Below, one piece after another: positions 8,305-16,250 of a stretch of DNA of 64,000 bases. Each line of letters opens with the position of its first letter. The first letter of the stretch is position 1. A program made the position numbers and the translations under genes. The DNA comes from CAZAGD01 sp964484485. GTDB taxonomy: Bacteria > Desulfobacterota > SM23-61. The notes beneath the pieces are model-generated. The model saw only the letters and a program-made list of their open reading frames with translations. It was not told where the DNA came from and ran no database searches. The stretch covers positions 4,834 to 68,833 of the forward strand of contig CAZAGD010000231.1 of assembly GCA_964484485.1 (NCBI GenBank). The letters are read 5' to 3'.

Positions 8305-9345
8305 TCAATCCTCTTGCATGGCTGGCCAATCTACGTATTTTTGCACCAATTCAGTTAATATCTTTATTTTTTCTTCATCTTCTTTGGTCAGCAAAGGTTC
8401 CAAGCTTTCTATTTGCTTAGCCGTTTGGTAGGTATCCGAAAAGACCATTAATAGGGGCACATGCCGTTCTTCTGCTTTAGCAATTATATGTGAAGGAGGC
8501 AAGACGTTATTAGTAAGAATTATTCCAGCCGTATCACTTTCTAAAGCAGCCAGGATCATATCTGTGCGATCCCCGCCGGTTATGATCAATTTGCTTTCTT
8601 TTTGGAATATGGGGTTCTGCACGAAAGTGCTGGCCGACCAGGCCCCAATCAGGATATTTTTAACTGGCCGATTTAATTCTTTTTCGCCAGTAATAACTTT
8701 GGCAAACAATCGTTCCGCTAAATAAGCCATGGAAAAATAAGTTAAATCACTTTGGTAAGGAAGAACCCCTAAGATGGACAAATTTAGCTTCTTGATTAAA
8801 GGTAATTGAATCTCCTGAAACTCTTCCAAATTCTGAACTTTATTTATGAGCAGGCCCCCCAACTGCACTCCCTTTAAATCCAAATACTTTTTGAGAAAAT
8901 AAATATCATCCAAAATAGCATTTTCTTCACCGCTGACGACTAAGTACAACTTACTGCCGGTAAATTTGGCCAAAGAGAGTGGATCAAGATGAATGGAAAT
9001 ACCGTAGGTCAAATCCTTGCCGCCTTCCAAGAAAAGGAGATCTTTGCCCGGGGCAATGTGCTCAATTGTCTCTAAAAGCTTTTTCTTGGTTCCCTCTTCA
9101 TCGTACATGAAGCGCAACTTAGAGTGATCAAAACCTATGCTCATATCCACGGGGTCTTCTTTTAACCCAAAGATCTGGGTCACTAAAGCGGAATCATAAT
9201 CCCACAATCTCTTTTTGCGGTAGAGAAGCCTTTCTCCGAAGGGCTTTAAGTAGCCAACCTTCTTATTAGCCGCCAAACCAAGGCCCACGATTACACTGGT
9301 TTTGCCGGCACTTCTTCTCCAGGAAGCCATAACCAATTTTTTCAT
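8305..9345 (-). CDS. BioD-like P-loop plus DRTGG domain protein (phosphotransacetylase N-terminal module)
   Basis: A 346-residue cytoplasmic protein. The first 200 residues are a dethiobiotin-synthetase-like P-loop domain (SWRRSAGKTSVIVGL, later LLFLEGGKD). The C-terminal part contains the eponymous DRTGG-type segment, here TGGDRTDMILAAL, near residue 250. These two domains form the regulatory N-terminal half of long phosphotransacetylases such as E. coli Pta. The catalytic PTA domain is absent here. The ATG directly abuts the stop of the ADP-forming acyl-CoA synthetase gene, so the two are surely co-translated. A sensory role for the acyl-CoA/ATP-forming enzyme is my inference. Confidence 0.8.
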   Translation of the reverse strand: MKKLVMASWRRSAGKTSVIVGLGLAANKKVGYLKPFGERLLYRKKRLWDYDSALVTQIFGLKEDPVDMSIGFDHSKLRFMYDEEGTKKKLLETIEHIAPGKDLLFLEGGKDLTYGISIHLDPLSLAKFTGSKLYLVVSGEENAILDDIYFLKKYLDLKGVQLGGLLINKVQNLEEFQEIQLPLIKKLNLSILGVLPYQSDLTYFSMAYLAERLFAKVITGEKELNRPVKNILIGAWSASTFVQNPIFQKESKLIITGGDRTDMILAALESDTAGIILTNNVLPPSHIIAKAEERHVPLLMVFSDTYQTAKQIESLEPLLTKEDEEKIKILTELVQKYVDWPAMQED

Positions 9346-11475
9346 TTATGCCCCCCTCTTCTCTTTGGTTAGCATTATTCTTACATCCACAGCTTTCCCT
9401 CCCCGACCTTGTTCATAGACGACAAAGGGGTTGATCTCCAGGTCGGAGATCATGGGGAATTCTTGCAGAATAGCTCCTACTTTTAAGAGCGTGTGCCCTA
9501 TTACTTCTATATCTTTTTTCTCTTCGCCGCGCACCCCCATCAAAAGAGGATAGGCCCGAATTTCTTTGACCATTTTTCTGGCCTCTTTCTGATTAATAGG
9601 TAAGGCGCGAAAAGTTACATCCTTCATGACCTCAACATAAATTCCGCCCAAGCCAAACATGACTAAAGGGCCGAAGGTATTATCCCGCCGCGCGCCAATG
9701 ATAGTCTCGATTCCTTTCTCCACCATCTCCGAAATTTCCACTCCTTCAATTCGCGCTTGGGGTAAATAAGCGCGGCAATTGCGCATAATGGCTTGGTAAG
9801 CATCAACTACTTCTTTTTCATTCATCAAATCCAAAACTACCCCGCCCGCATCACTCTTGTGCAGAATATCCCGGGAAATAACCTTCATAACTACTGGATA
9901 GCCAATTTTCTCTGCGGCCTGGACAGCTTCCTCGACACTCCGCGCCGGCATACTGCGCGGGATAGCAATGCCCGCAGCTTGCATTACGGCCTGCCCCTCA
10001 TGGGCTAATAAAAAGCTTCTTTTTTCTTGGAGAACTTTATTTAATACTGCTTTTATGGCCGAGCTGTCTAGCACCACTTCCTCTCTTTCGGCCGCGTAAC
10101 TCTGCAAGTAATCATAATAAGAGTAAAGCGCCCCCAGACAGGAAACTGCTTCATAAACATCACCGAAGACGGCCGCTTCCCCCTTGCGCAACTGTTGCAA
10201 GCATTGTTCAATGACCTCTCCTCCGAAAATAGAAAAAACCAATGGCTTTTGAGCAGTTTTAAATTCTTGGTCAACTTCCTTTATCAAATGGGAAAGGTTT
10301 TCCGCATCAAATACGGCCGTTTCGCCATAAAGAGCGATGGCCGCGTGAATCTGCGGACTCTTTTGCGCAGCTTCCAGAGCCGCTCGGTAATGGAGGGAGG
10401 TAGCTTGACCGGTTAAATCAATAGGATTCTTAGTAGACCCAAAATTAGGCGTCACCTGGCCGAATATATTTTTCAGGGCGGGCAGATCATCGTAAAGTTT
10501 AACCCCATACTTCTCGCAGGCATCAGTGGCCAATACGCCAATTCCTCCCCCATTAGTAATGATCACCGTATTTTCTCCTTGCGGCAGCGGGGAGTGAGCC
10601 AAGAACTTACACCAGTTAAATGCTTCGGCCACGCTTTCGGCCCGCATCACTCCAAACTGGCGCATTAAATCATCGAACACCTCATCCGATCCAGCCAGTG
10701 AACCAGTATGGGAAGCTGCCGCAATTGCTCCTCTCTCTGATCTCCCTGATTTGATTACCACTACCGGTATTTTTTTAGTGGCCTTCTCCAAAGCTTTCAG
10801 AAATTCCTCTCCTGCTCTCACTCCTTCCATGTAAAGCAGAATTACTTTCGTTCGCCCATCAGCAATCAAATACTCTAAGAGATCAGCCTCGGTTAAATCC
10901 GCCTTATTCCCTACGGAGATGATCGCCGATAAACCAATATTTTCGGCCGCCGTCTTGCCAATCATAGCTATCCCTAAAGCACCGCTTTGGGTAATAATAG
11001 CCACCTTGCCCGGAACTATATGCGCGCTACCAAAAGTAGCATTCAAAGAAACTGCTGCCGAATAAATACCAAAAATGTTCGGTCCTAATATGCGCATCCC
11101 CTGCTCGCGGGCCAAAGAAACGATTCTCTTTTCTTCTTCGAAATTGCCCACCTCGGAAAAACCGGAAGAAATTATGGAGAGGAATTTAACTTTTTTCCGC
11201 GCACAGCTCCGCACAGCATCAAAGACAAAATGAGCGGGAATTACAATAGTGGCCAAGTCTATGGGCTCTTGGACTTCTTCTATGTTGGTATAGGCTTTTA
11301 AACCCAAGATTTCTCCGTTTTGCGGGTTAATTGGAAAAATTTTTCCTTGATAGCCGCCAGCGAGAATATTGGCTAAAATTTTATATCCTATTTTTTGAGG
11401 ATCTCTGGCTGCGCCAATTACGGCCACAGTCCTGGGCTCAAATAAATATTTTATTTGCTTCTCCACGTTTATCAT
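9346..11475 (-). CDS. Acetate/acyl-CoA ligase (ADP-forming), fused alpha and beta
   Basis: A 709-residue ACD-type enzyme: acyl-CoA + ADP + Pi gives acid + CoA + ATP. Domains in order are CoA-binding Rossmann (residues 10-135, with VIGAARDP), succinyl-CoA-synthetase-like (about 150-300, with SQSGALG and the catalytic His loop ASHTGSLAG), ligase-CoA domain (300-450) and an ATP-grasp domain (about 480-700, with GYPVVMKVIS and HKSDAGGVVL). Both halves are present, so it can act alone. A Pat/YfiQ-type lysine acetyltransferase is excluded because there is no GNAT domain in this chain. Its start overlaps the upstream gene by 4 bp. Confidence 0.92.
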   Translation of the reverse strand: MINVEKQIKYLFEPRTVAVIGAARDPQKIGYKILANILAGGYQGKIFPINPQNGEILGLKAYTNIEEVQEPIDLATIVIPAHFVFDAVRSCARKKVKFLSIISSGFSEVGNFEEEKRIVSLAREQGMRILGPNIFGIYSAAVSLNATFGSAHIVPGKVAIITQSGALGIAMIGKTAAENIGLSAIISVGNKADLTEADLLEYLIADGRTKVILLYMEGVRAGEEFLKALEKATKKIPVVVIKSGRSERGAIAAASHTGSLAGSDEVFDDLMRQFGVMRAESVAEAFNWCKFLAHSPLPQGENTVIITNGGGIGVLATDACEKYGVKLYDDLPALKNIFGQVTPNFGSTKNPIDLTGQATSLHYRAALEAAQKSPQIHAAIALYGETAVFDAENLSHLIKEVDQEFKTAQKPLVFSIFGGEVIEQCLQQLRKGEAAVFGDVYEAVSCLGALYSYYDYLQSYAAEREEVVLDSSAIKAVLNKVLQEKRSFLLAHEGQAVMQAAGIAIPRSMPARSVEEAVQAAEKIGYPVVMKVISRDILHKSDAGGVVLDLMNEKEVVDAYQAIMRNCRAYLPQARIEGVEISEMVEKGIETIIGARRDNTFGPLVMFGLGGIYVEVMKDVTFRALPINQKEARKMVKEIRAYPLLMGVRGEEKKDIEVIGHTLLKVGAILQEFPMISDLEINPFVVYEQGRGGKAVDVRIMLTKEKRGA

Positions 11476-13367
11476 TCAACCCCTCGGAAACCTAACTGTA
11501 ATTCATACACACCTTGGGCAATTTTCTTCTGAATATCGAACCCCATCTTCTCAAACAAATGCAACATGGGTTTATTCTCCACTAACACTTCTGCCGTAAA
11601 CCCTAAAAGCCCTTCTCTCTTAGCTAAATAAGTTAGATAAGAAAGCAGCTCCCAGCCAATTCCTTTATTCTGGTATTCATCTTTAACTACCAAAGCCACT
11701 TCGGCTGTGCGGTTTTCTTCATTTATTCCATATTGTCCGACCCCCACCACTCTTTCTACCGCTCCTTCATGCAGGGTAGCTAAAATTACCATTTCTTTAG
11801 TGTAATCGATGACCACAAACTCCTGTAATCTTTCATGGGGTATGTCTTGGCGCATCGAAATAAAGCGGCGGTATAGTGATTGATCGGAGAGGGAGTTGAA
11901 AAAATCCTTTAATAAAGGTTCATCGCTCAATTTCACAGGACGTAAAAGAATAGTTAAACCTTTGGCCGTGGTCCGCAAAGTTTCCAGGTGCGCTGGGTAT
12001 TCTCCTTTTTTACCCGGAATGAATGCTTGATCGCGATAAATTAAATTAGCCTGTTTGGCTTTCTCAATTAGCCAGGGGCGAAATTGCGGGTGGGCAATGG
12101 CAATCAACTCCATAGCCCGTTCCCGAATGTTTTTCCCGTGGAGATAGGCAATGCCATATTCCGTAACTACATAATGGATATCCCCCCTAACTAAGGTCAC
12201 CCCCGTCCCTTCCCGCAAGAAAGGAACTATGCGGGAGACTTTTCCCCACTCGGCTGTAGATTGGATGGCCAAGATGGCTTTTCCGCCCGGAGCCATGACC
12301 GCTCCGCGCATAAAATTAGTGTGCCCACCCACCCCGCTATAAATATTCTTTCCCAGAGATTCGGAAGTGCTTTGTCCAGTAAGATCAATTTCTAAGGCGC
12401 TATTTATCGCCACCATGTTCCTTTGCCGTGAAATTACTAAAGGATTGTTGGTATAGTCAATAGTCCTAAATTCAATACTCGGATTATCGTGGATATACTC
12501 ATAAGTTGCTTTATGACCCATACAAAAAGTAGCTACCGTTTTCCCCCGATTAAGAGTTTTGCGGCTATTATTCACTACCCCTTTTTTCATTAGCTCAACC
12601 ATCCCATCACTCAGTAGTTCTGAATGAATACCTAAGTCATTTTTTTGGGACAAGTTAGCCAAAATGGCATTGGGCAAGCTCCCATAGCCAACCTGGATTG
12701 TATCTCCATCTTGAATTATACTGGCCACATAACGACCAATTTTTTGCGCCACATCGTCGGGAGCGATAGCCTCGTATTCTAAAAGCGGCTCGTCATGACA
12801 GATGAGGAAATCGATATCTTCTACATGGATGAATCCATCCCCATGAACTCGAGGCATATTACTGTTAATCTGAGCAATAATCAGAGACGCTTTTTCTAAG
12901 GCAGCTTTGGTTATATCCACACTAATTCCTAAACTCAAATAACCATGTTCATCAGGAAGGGAGGTCTGAATAAGAGCTACTTGCACGGGGATCAACCCGC
13001 GGGAGAAAAGATCGGGAACATGGGAAAGAAAAACGGGGGTATAATCAGCCAAACCGCGATTGACGGCCTCGCGGGAATTATCACCCACGAAGAAAGAATT
13101 ATGGCGAAAATTATATTTGAATTTTTCATCGGCATAAGGAGCAACACCTAAAGTCCAAACATGGATAACCTCGGCATCGAAGAAAGCTTTGGGGTTGTCT
13201 TCGACGAATTTGATCAAGGCCTTAACTAAGTATTGGGGTTCGGCACAGGCCGTATGAATAAAAATTCTATTTCCCCGGTGGATATGTCTAAAGATTTCGG
13301 CTTCGGGGGCAAATTTCTGAGGATATCTTTTTTTAATTTCTTCTAAAATCTCTTTATTCTGGAACAT
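11472..13367 (-). CDS. Acetyl-CoA hydrolase/CoA-transferase fused to a GNAT acetyltransferase domain
   Basis: A 631-residue fusion. Residues 1-440 form a class I acetyl-CoA hydrolase/4-hydroxybutyrate CoA-transferase, shown by IQVGYGSLPNAI, YSGVGGHTNFMRGA and VVTEYGIAYLHGKNIRERA. Residues about 475-631 form a GNAT domain with LRPVKLSDEPLLKDF, the RRF(I/F) segment and an acetyl-CoA loop EYQNKGIG. That GNAT domain resembles the one attached to ACD-like domains in Pat/YfiQ protein lysine acetyltransferases. It is the first gene of an operon with ACD and the DRTGG protein (4-bp overlap). It may exchange CoA between acids and acetylate proteins; the second activity is inferred from the domain only. 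Confidence 0.88.
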   Translation of the reverse strand: MFQNKEILEEIKKRYPQKFAPEAEIFRHIHRGNRIFIHTACAEPQYLVKALIKFVEDNPKAFFDAEVIHVWTLGVAPYADEKFKYNFRHNSFFVGDNSREAVNRGLADYTPVFLSHVPDLFSRGLIPVQVALIQTSLPDEHGYLSLGISVDITKAALEKASLIIAQINSNMPRVHGDGFIHVEDIDFLICHDEPLLEYEAIAPDDVAQKIGRYVASIIQDGDTIQVGYGSLPNAILANLSQKNDLGIHSELLSDGMVELMKKGVVNNSRKTLNRGKTVATFCMGHKATYEYIHDNPSIEFRTIDYTNNPLVISRQRNMVAINSALEIDLTGQSTSESLGKNIYSGVGGHTNFMRGAVMAPGGKAILAIQSTAEWGKVSRIVPFLREGTGVTLVRGDIHYVVTEYGIAYLHGKNIRERAMELIAIAHPQFRPWLIEKAKQANLIYRDQAFIPGKKGEYPAHLETLRTTAKGLTILLRPVKLSDEPLLKDFFNSLSDQSLYRRFISMRQDIPHERLQEFVVIDYTKEMVILATLHEGAVERVVGVGQYGINEENRTAEVALVVKDEYQNKGIGWELLSYLTYLAKREGLLGFTAEVLVENKPMLHLFEKMGFDIQKKIAQGVYELQLGFRGVE

Positions 13368-13541
13368 GCTGGGCTAATTTCTTTAAATTTATTTTAAACT
13401 AAATTTTTTAACTTTTAACTTTTCTCTTTTTCCCACCCTTGTTGACTTCCAGAAGGTAAATTATATTTTTTCTAAAACCGGCAATTTATAATGAGCCTCT
13501 GCCTCTTGCTTTCATAAATCAATCAATTTTCGGCATAATTT

Positions 13542-14147
13542 TTAATCGGATGAATAAATAACATCAATAGCTAAAGCATTTTTGCCTCCAACAGCCCGGA
13601 AGGCATGGGGCAAGCTGGAGTCAAAATAAAGGCTATCGCCAGGCTCAAGAAGGTAAACTTCATTTTCATAATTAAACTCAAGCTGTCCCTCTAAAACGAA
13701 GACAAATTCCTCTCCCTGATGGTTGAAAAAAATTAGATCTTCCTTCTTCTTCACCTCAAATTCTACTTGAAAAGGTTCCATATGTCTATCTACTTTGGGG
13801 TAAGCCAATGATTCATAATAATAGCCCACTTTAGCCGGATCCTCATGGATCCTACGGAAAACCCTTTTCCTTTCATTTTTCCTTACAATTACGGCTTTTT
13901 TCTCTTCTACTTCTTCAGTCTGGAAGAAGTAGCCTATATTTACGTTTAAAGCCCGGGCTATTTTAAGAAGGGTAGCCACCGGAGGGGCCACTACTTCGCT
14001 TTCAATCTGCGACAAAAGAGGCTGAGAAAGATTAGTTCTGCGGGCCATCTCTTCCAGAGATATTCCTTGGCGCTGCCTTAAAGCTTTAATCTTCTGCCCC
14101 AAATTTAATTCCTTTAGTTCTCCCTTTTCCTTAGCATCGGCGCTCAT
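13542..14147 (-). CDS. XRE-family transcriptional regulator with cupin domain
   Basis: A 201-residue DNA-binding regulator. A helix-turn-helix domain occupies residues 17-72 (IKALRQRQGISLEEMARRTNL followed by LSQIESE), and a C-terminal cupin lies at residues 125-197 (HQGEEFVFVLEGQLEF, then LEPGDSLYFDSSLPHAF). Proteins of this architecture commonly regulate genes for amino-acid, sugar or acyl metabolism by sensing a small ligand in the cupin. A GAGGGA lies about 8 nt before the ATG. It is upstream of the acyl-CoA operon on the same strand with a 174-bp gap, so it may control that operon. Confidence 0.88.
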   Translation of the reverse strand: MSADAKEKGELKELNLGQKIKALRQRQGISLEEMARRTNLSQPLLSQIESEVVAPPVATLLKIARALNVNIGYFFQTEEVEEKKAVIVRKNERKRVFRRIHEDPAKVGYYYESLAYPKVDRHMEPFQVEFEVKKKEDLIFFNHQGEEFVFVLEGQLEFNYENEVYLLEPGDSLYFDSSLPHAFRAVGGKNALAIDVIYSSD

Positions 14148-14615
14148 GACTTTTCCCTCTTTGATTCCCTAAATTTAAAATTTTTTGCCACCCTTAGGGC
14201 AAATTTTTGGCTTGTTTATTTCTATTCAAATCTATCCTGCTAAACTAAATTTTTCAAGAAAATTCTTGCCCATAAATTAAGGTAACGGTTAAACAGACTA
14301 AGGATTCGGAGGGTTCATCTTTTTTCCAGTGGATATCATGGAGTTTTAATTTCGAATGGAATTTTCATAATCATTGCAAGACCAAGAATTTTTATTGGCC
14401 AGATTCAAAATTCTTCCTCCGCTAAATTATTGCCTTTATTTGCTTGGAAAGCTGGAAAAAATTTTGGGGCTGGGGAACATAAATTTAAAAAACTTGTTGC
14501 TTTTGATTTTCGCAATTAATATAATGTTAATAACATATTCCAGCATGGTCTAAGCGATCGATTTTGTTTACCGCATGGAAAAATTTAAAAACAATTTAGC
14601 AAAGGAGGAAAAATC
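14148..14615. other. Divergent intergenic region, AT-rich, no gene seen
   Basis: This 468-bp gap separates the minus-strand XRE-cupin regulator from the plus-strand Cys-rich protein gene. I see no open frame with coding character. The right end holds a plausible plus-strand promoter (listed separately). Operator sites for the cupin regulator could lie here, but I find no clear long palindrome. Confidence 0.5.
14497..14525 (+). promoter_or_regulatory. Putative sigma-70 promoter of the Cys-rich protein gene
   Basis: TTGCTT at 14497-14502 and a perfect TATAAT at 14520-14525 are separated by 17 bp. The predicted transcript start is about 85 nt before the ATG at 14616. Confidence 0.55.
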
Positions 14616-14783
14616 ATGCCGCAGAAGAAAGAATCAACAAAATCATCTAAGAAGAAGGTCAAAAAAGGGGATAAATACCAATGTGAGGTATGCGGCCTTA
14701 TTGTTACAGTGGACGAAGCCTGTGGTTGTCTGAGTACTTGTGATATAATTTGTTGTGAAAAACAGATGAAGCAGAAAAAGTAA
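14616..14783 (+). CDS. Small Cys-rich metal-binding protein, desulforedoxin-like, 55 aa
   Basis: A 55-residue protein with a lysine-rich first third and a metal-binding second part. Seven cysteines lie in 25 residues: C23, C26, C36, C38, C42, C46 and C47, as CEVC, CGC, C and CC. The order CxxCG ... CC followed by a methionine resembles the rubredoxin-like iron site of desulforedoxin and the desulfoferrodoxin N-terminus, but extra cysteines are present. The ATG has AAAGGAGG 6-7 nt upstream and a promoter-like sequence about 90 nt upstream. An antisense frame of similar length exists but lacks a ribosome site. Exact role unknown; redox or zinc binding is inferred. Confidence 0.75.
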   Translation: MPQKKESTKSSKKKVKKGDKYQCEVCGLIVTVDEACGCLSTCDIICCEKQMKQKK

Positions 14784-15154
14784 TCCTTTCTTTTTGAGAC
14801 CTTAAAAACTCTTTTCCATATTTTAATTATCTTCTCAAGTAATTTTAAAAGAAGAGGGGGAAAAGAACTTCCCTGATTTATTAATGGAAAATTAAACATA
14901 TGAAATCTGTCTGGCTAAGCCCCTCACTTTTCCCCTCTCACAACCTAAGGAAGGTGCCCTAATTAATTGAAAAGGCATAAAGAAGGCCAGGAGTCAGCCG
15001 ACTCAGATTAATTCGTATGGTCAACCATTTTTAGCCTACAGGGATCAATTCGTAGGGCGAACCATATGCGGCAAAGGATAAACCTTTGCCTTACAGCAAC
15101 AATTTAAAAAAGTTCCCTAAAAATACACTTACTCAGAGATGTCTTTAATTTCAT
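14784..15154. other. Intergenic region with a degenerate repeat fragment
   Basis: About 370 bp between the Cys-rich gene and the rplM promoter. No credible gene. The part from about 15051 to 15096 resembles the hairpin core of the 225-bp dispersed repeat and is listed separately. Confidence 0.5.
15051..15096. repeat. Partial copy of the dispersed hairpin repeat
   Basis: CGTAGGGCGAACCATATGCG is followed by GGCAAAGG-ATAAA-CCTTTGCC, a hairpin with an 8-bp stem. This matches the layout GGCAAGGG-ACAAG-CCCTTGCC at the core of the copies at 4.1 and 24.4 kb. The flanking parts are absent, so this is a fragment or a diverged relative. Confidence 0.55.
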
Positions 15155-15183
15155 TTGACACCATGATTTTTGTTTAATATAAT
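15155..15183 (+). promoter_or_regulatory. Consensus sigma-70 promoter of rplM-rpsI
   Basis: TTGACA at 15155-15160, a 17-bp spacer and TATAAT at 15178-15183: perfect consensus. Transcription would start near 15190, giving a leader of only about 27 nt before the ATG at 15217. This rules out the upstream in-frame TTG at 15190 as start. Confidence 0.85.
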
Positions 15184-15216
15184 TTAACTTTGATTTCATT
15201 TAGAGGTTTACAGGAT

Positions 15217-15654
15217 ATGGCTACCATCATGGCTAAAAAAGAAGAGATAAAAAGGAAATGGCATTTAGTGGATGCTAAGGGCAAAACTCTCGGTAGATTA
15301 GCTTCCCGCATAGCCATTCTTCTGCGGGGCAAACATAAACCAACCTTTACTCCTCATTTAGATACGGGAGATTTTGTGGTTGTGATCAATGCTGAAAAAG
15401 TAGTGCTCACTGGCAAAAAGTGGAAAGAAAAATTGTATATTCATCATTCTGGGTATCCGGGGGGATTGAAGTCAATTAGTGCGGAAAAGATGTGGGAAAA
15501 ACATCCCGAAAGACTGCTAACCATGGCTGTGCAAGGGATGTTACCTAAAAATAAACTCGGCCGCAAGCTCATTAAAAAATTGAAAGTTTATGCGGGAGAA
15601 TCTCATCCCCATCAGGCTCAACTGCCTGAACCAATTAATTTGCTGAAGGGATAA
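15217..15654 (+). CDS. rplM: 50S ribosomal protein L13
   Basis: A 145-residue early-assembly protein of the large subunit. Typical segments are KRKWHLVDAKGKTLGRLASRIA, LRGKHKPTFTPHLDTGDFVVVINA and the C-terminal MLPKNKLGRKLIKKLKVYAG. Length matches the family. An AGAGG lies about 9 nt before the ATG, and the promoter position requires this start. rpsI follows after 2 bp, the usual rplM-rpsI pair. The short leader leaves little room for a leader-based autoregulatory structure. Confidence 0.97.
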   Translation: MATIMAKKEEIKRKWHLVDAKGKTLGRLASRIAILLRGKHKPTFTPHLDTGDFVVVINAEKVVLTGKKWKEKLYIHHSGYPGGLKSISAEKMWEKHPERLLTMAVQGMLPKNKLGRKLIKKLKVYAGESHPHQAQLPEPINLLKG

Positions 15655-15656
15655 AG

Positions 15657-16049
15657 ATGCCGGAAAAAATATTTTATGGGACTGGAAAAAGAAAAACCTC
15701 GGTCGCCCGGGTTTGGATGCGGCCTGGCCAAGGAAAATTTACGGTCAATGAGCGGGAATTAGAAAATTACTTTCCTTTAGAAACTGCTAAGGCCATGATC
15801 TTTCAGCCTCTGGAGCTTACCGGAACTCTGGGCCAGTTTGACATCTCGGTTAATGTCCAGGGAGGCGGAATCAAAGGCCAAGCAGGAGCAATTCGCCATG
15901 GAATTTCGCGTGCTCTTTTAACAGTAAAAGAAGAATTTCGAGAAATACTTAAAAAAGCCGGCTTATTAACTAGGGATTCGCGTATCAAAGAACGTAAAAA
16001 ATACGGCCAAAAAGGAGCTCGGAAGAGATTCCAATACTCTAAGCGCTAA
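15657..16049 (+). CDS. rpsI: 30S ribosomal protein S9
   Basis: A 130-residue small-subunit protein whose C-terminal tail reaches the P-site tRNA. It shows YGTGKRKTSVARVW at the N-terminus, VQGGGIKGQAGAIRHGISRAL in the middle and the invariant ending KKYGQKGARKRFQYSKR. It is co-transcribed with rplM and followed by a strong terminator. Confidence 0.97.
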   Translation: MPEKIFYGTGKRKTSVARVWMRPGQGKFTVNERELENYFPLETAKAMIFQPLELTGTLGQFDISVNVQGGGIKGQAGAIRHGISRALLTVKEEFREILKKAGLLTRDSRIKERKKYGQKGARKRFQYSKR

Positions 16050-16072
16050 TTTAACTTTACCCAAGAGAAAAA

Positions 16073-16098
16073 AGAAGGCTAAAGAGCCTTCTTTTTTT
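16073..16098 (+). terminator. Intrinsic terminator of rplM-rpsI
   Basis: An 8-bp perfect stem AGAAGGCT / AGCCTTCT with an AAAG loop is followed immediately by a run of T. It lies 24 bp beyond the rpsI stop. Confidence 0.92.
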
Positions 16099-16250
16099 AT
16101 AAACTTAGCCAAGCGCTTTCGAGAAAAATTTTAATGGCGTTTAATCGGTAATAACCAAAAGTTTAAGCTAATAAATTTAATGGCCTTGCTCGCTTCTTTT
16201 CCCGCCGTCAGAAGAGATATCTAGGTAAAAGGAAGAAAGGAGATAGTTTA

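Noticed and set aside
9346..11475. Pat/YfiQ-type protein acetyltransferase
   Set aside because: The chain ends with an ATP-grasp domain and lacks a GNAT domain; the GNAT is in the neighbouring protein.
13487..13516. Further copy of the AATGAGCCTCT repeat block
   Set aside because: Only a short match to 47434-47444; too weak to call.
14585..14899. 104-codon minus-strand frame
   Set aside because: It is antisense to the Cys-rich small gene, which has a promoter and ribosome site; the antisense frame has neither.
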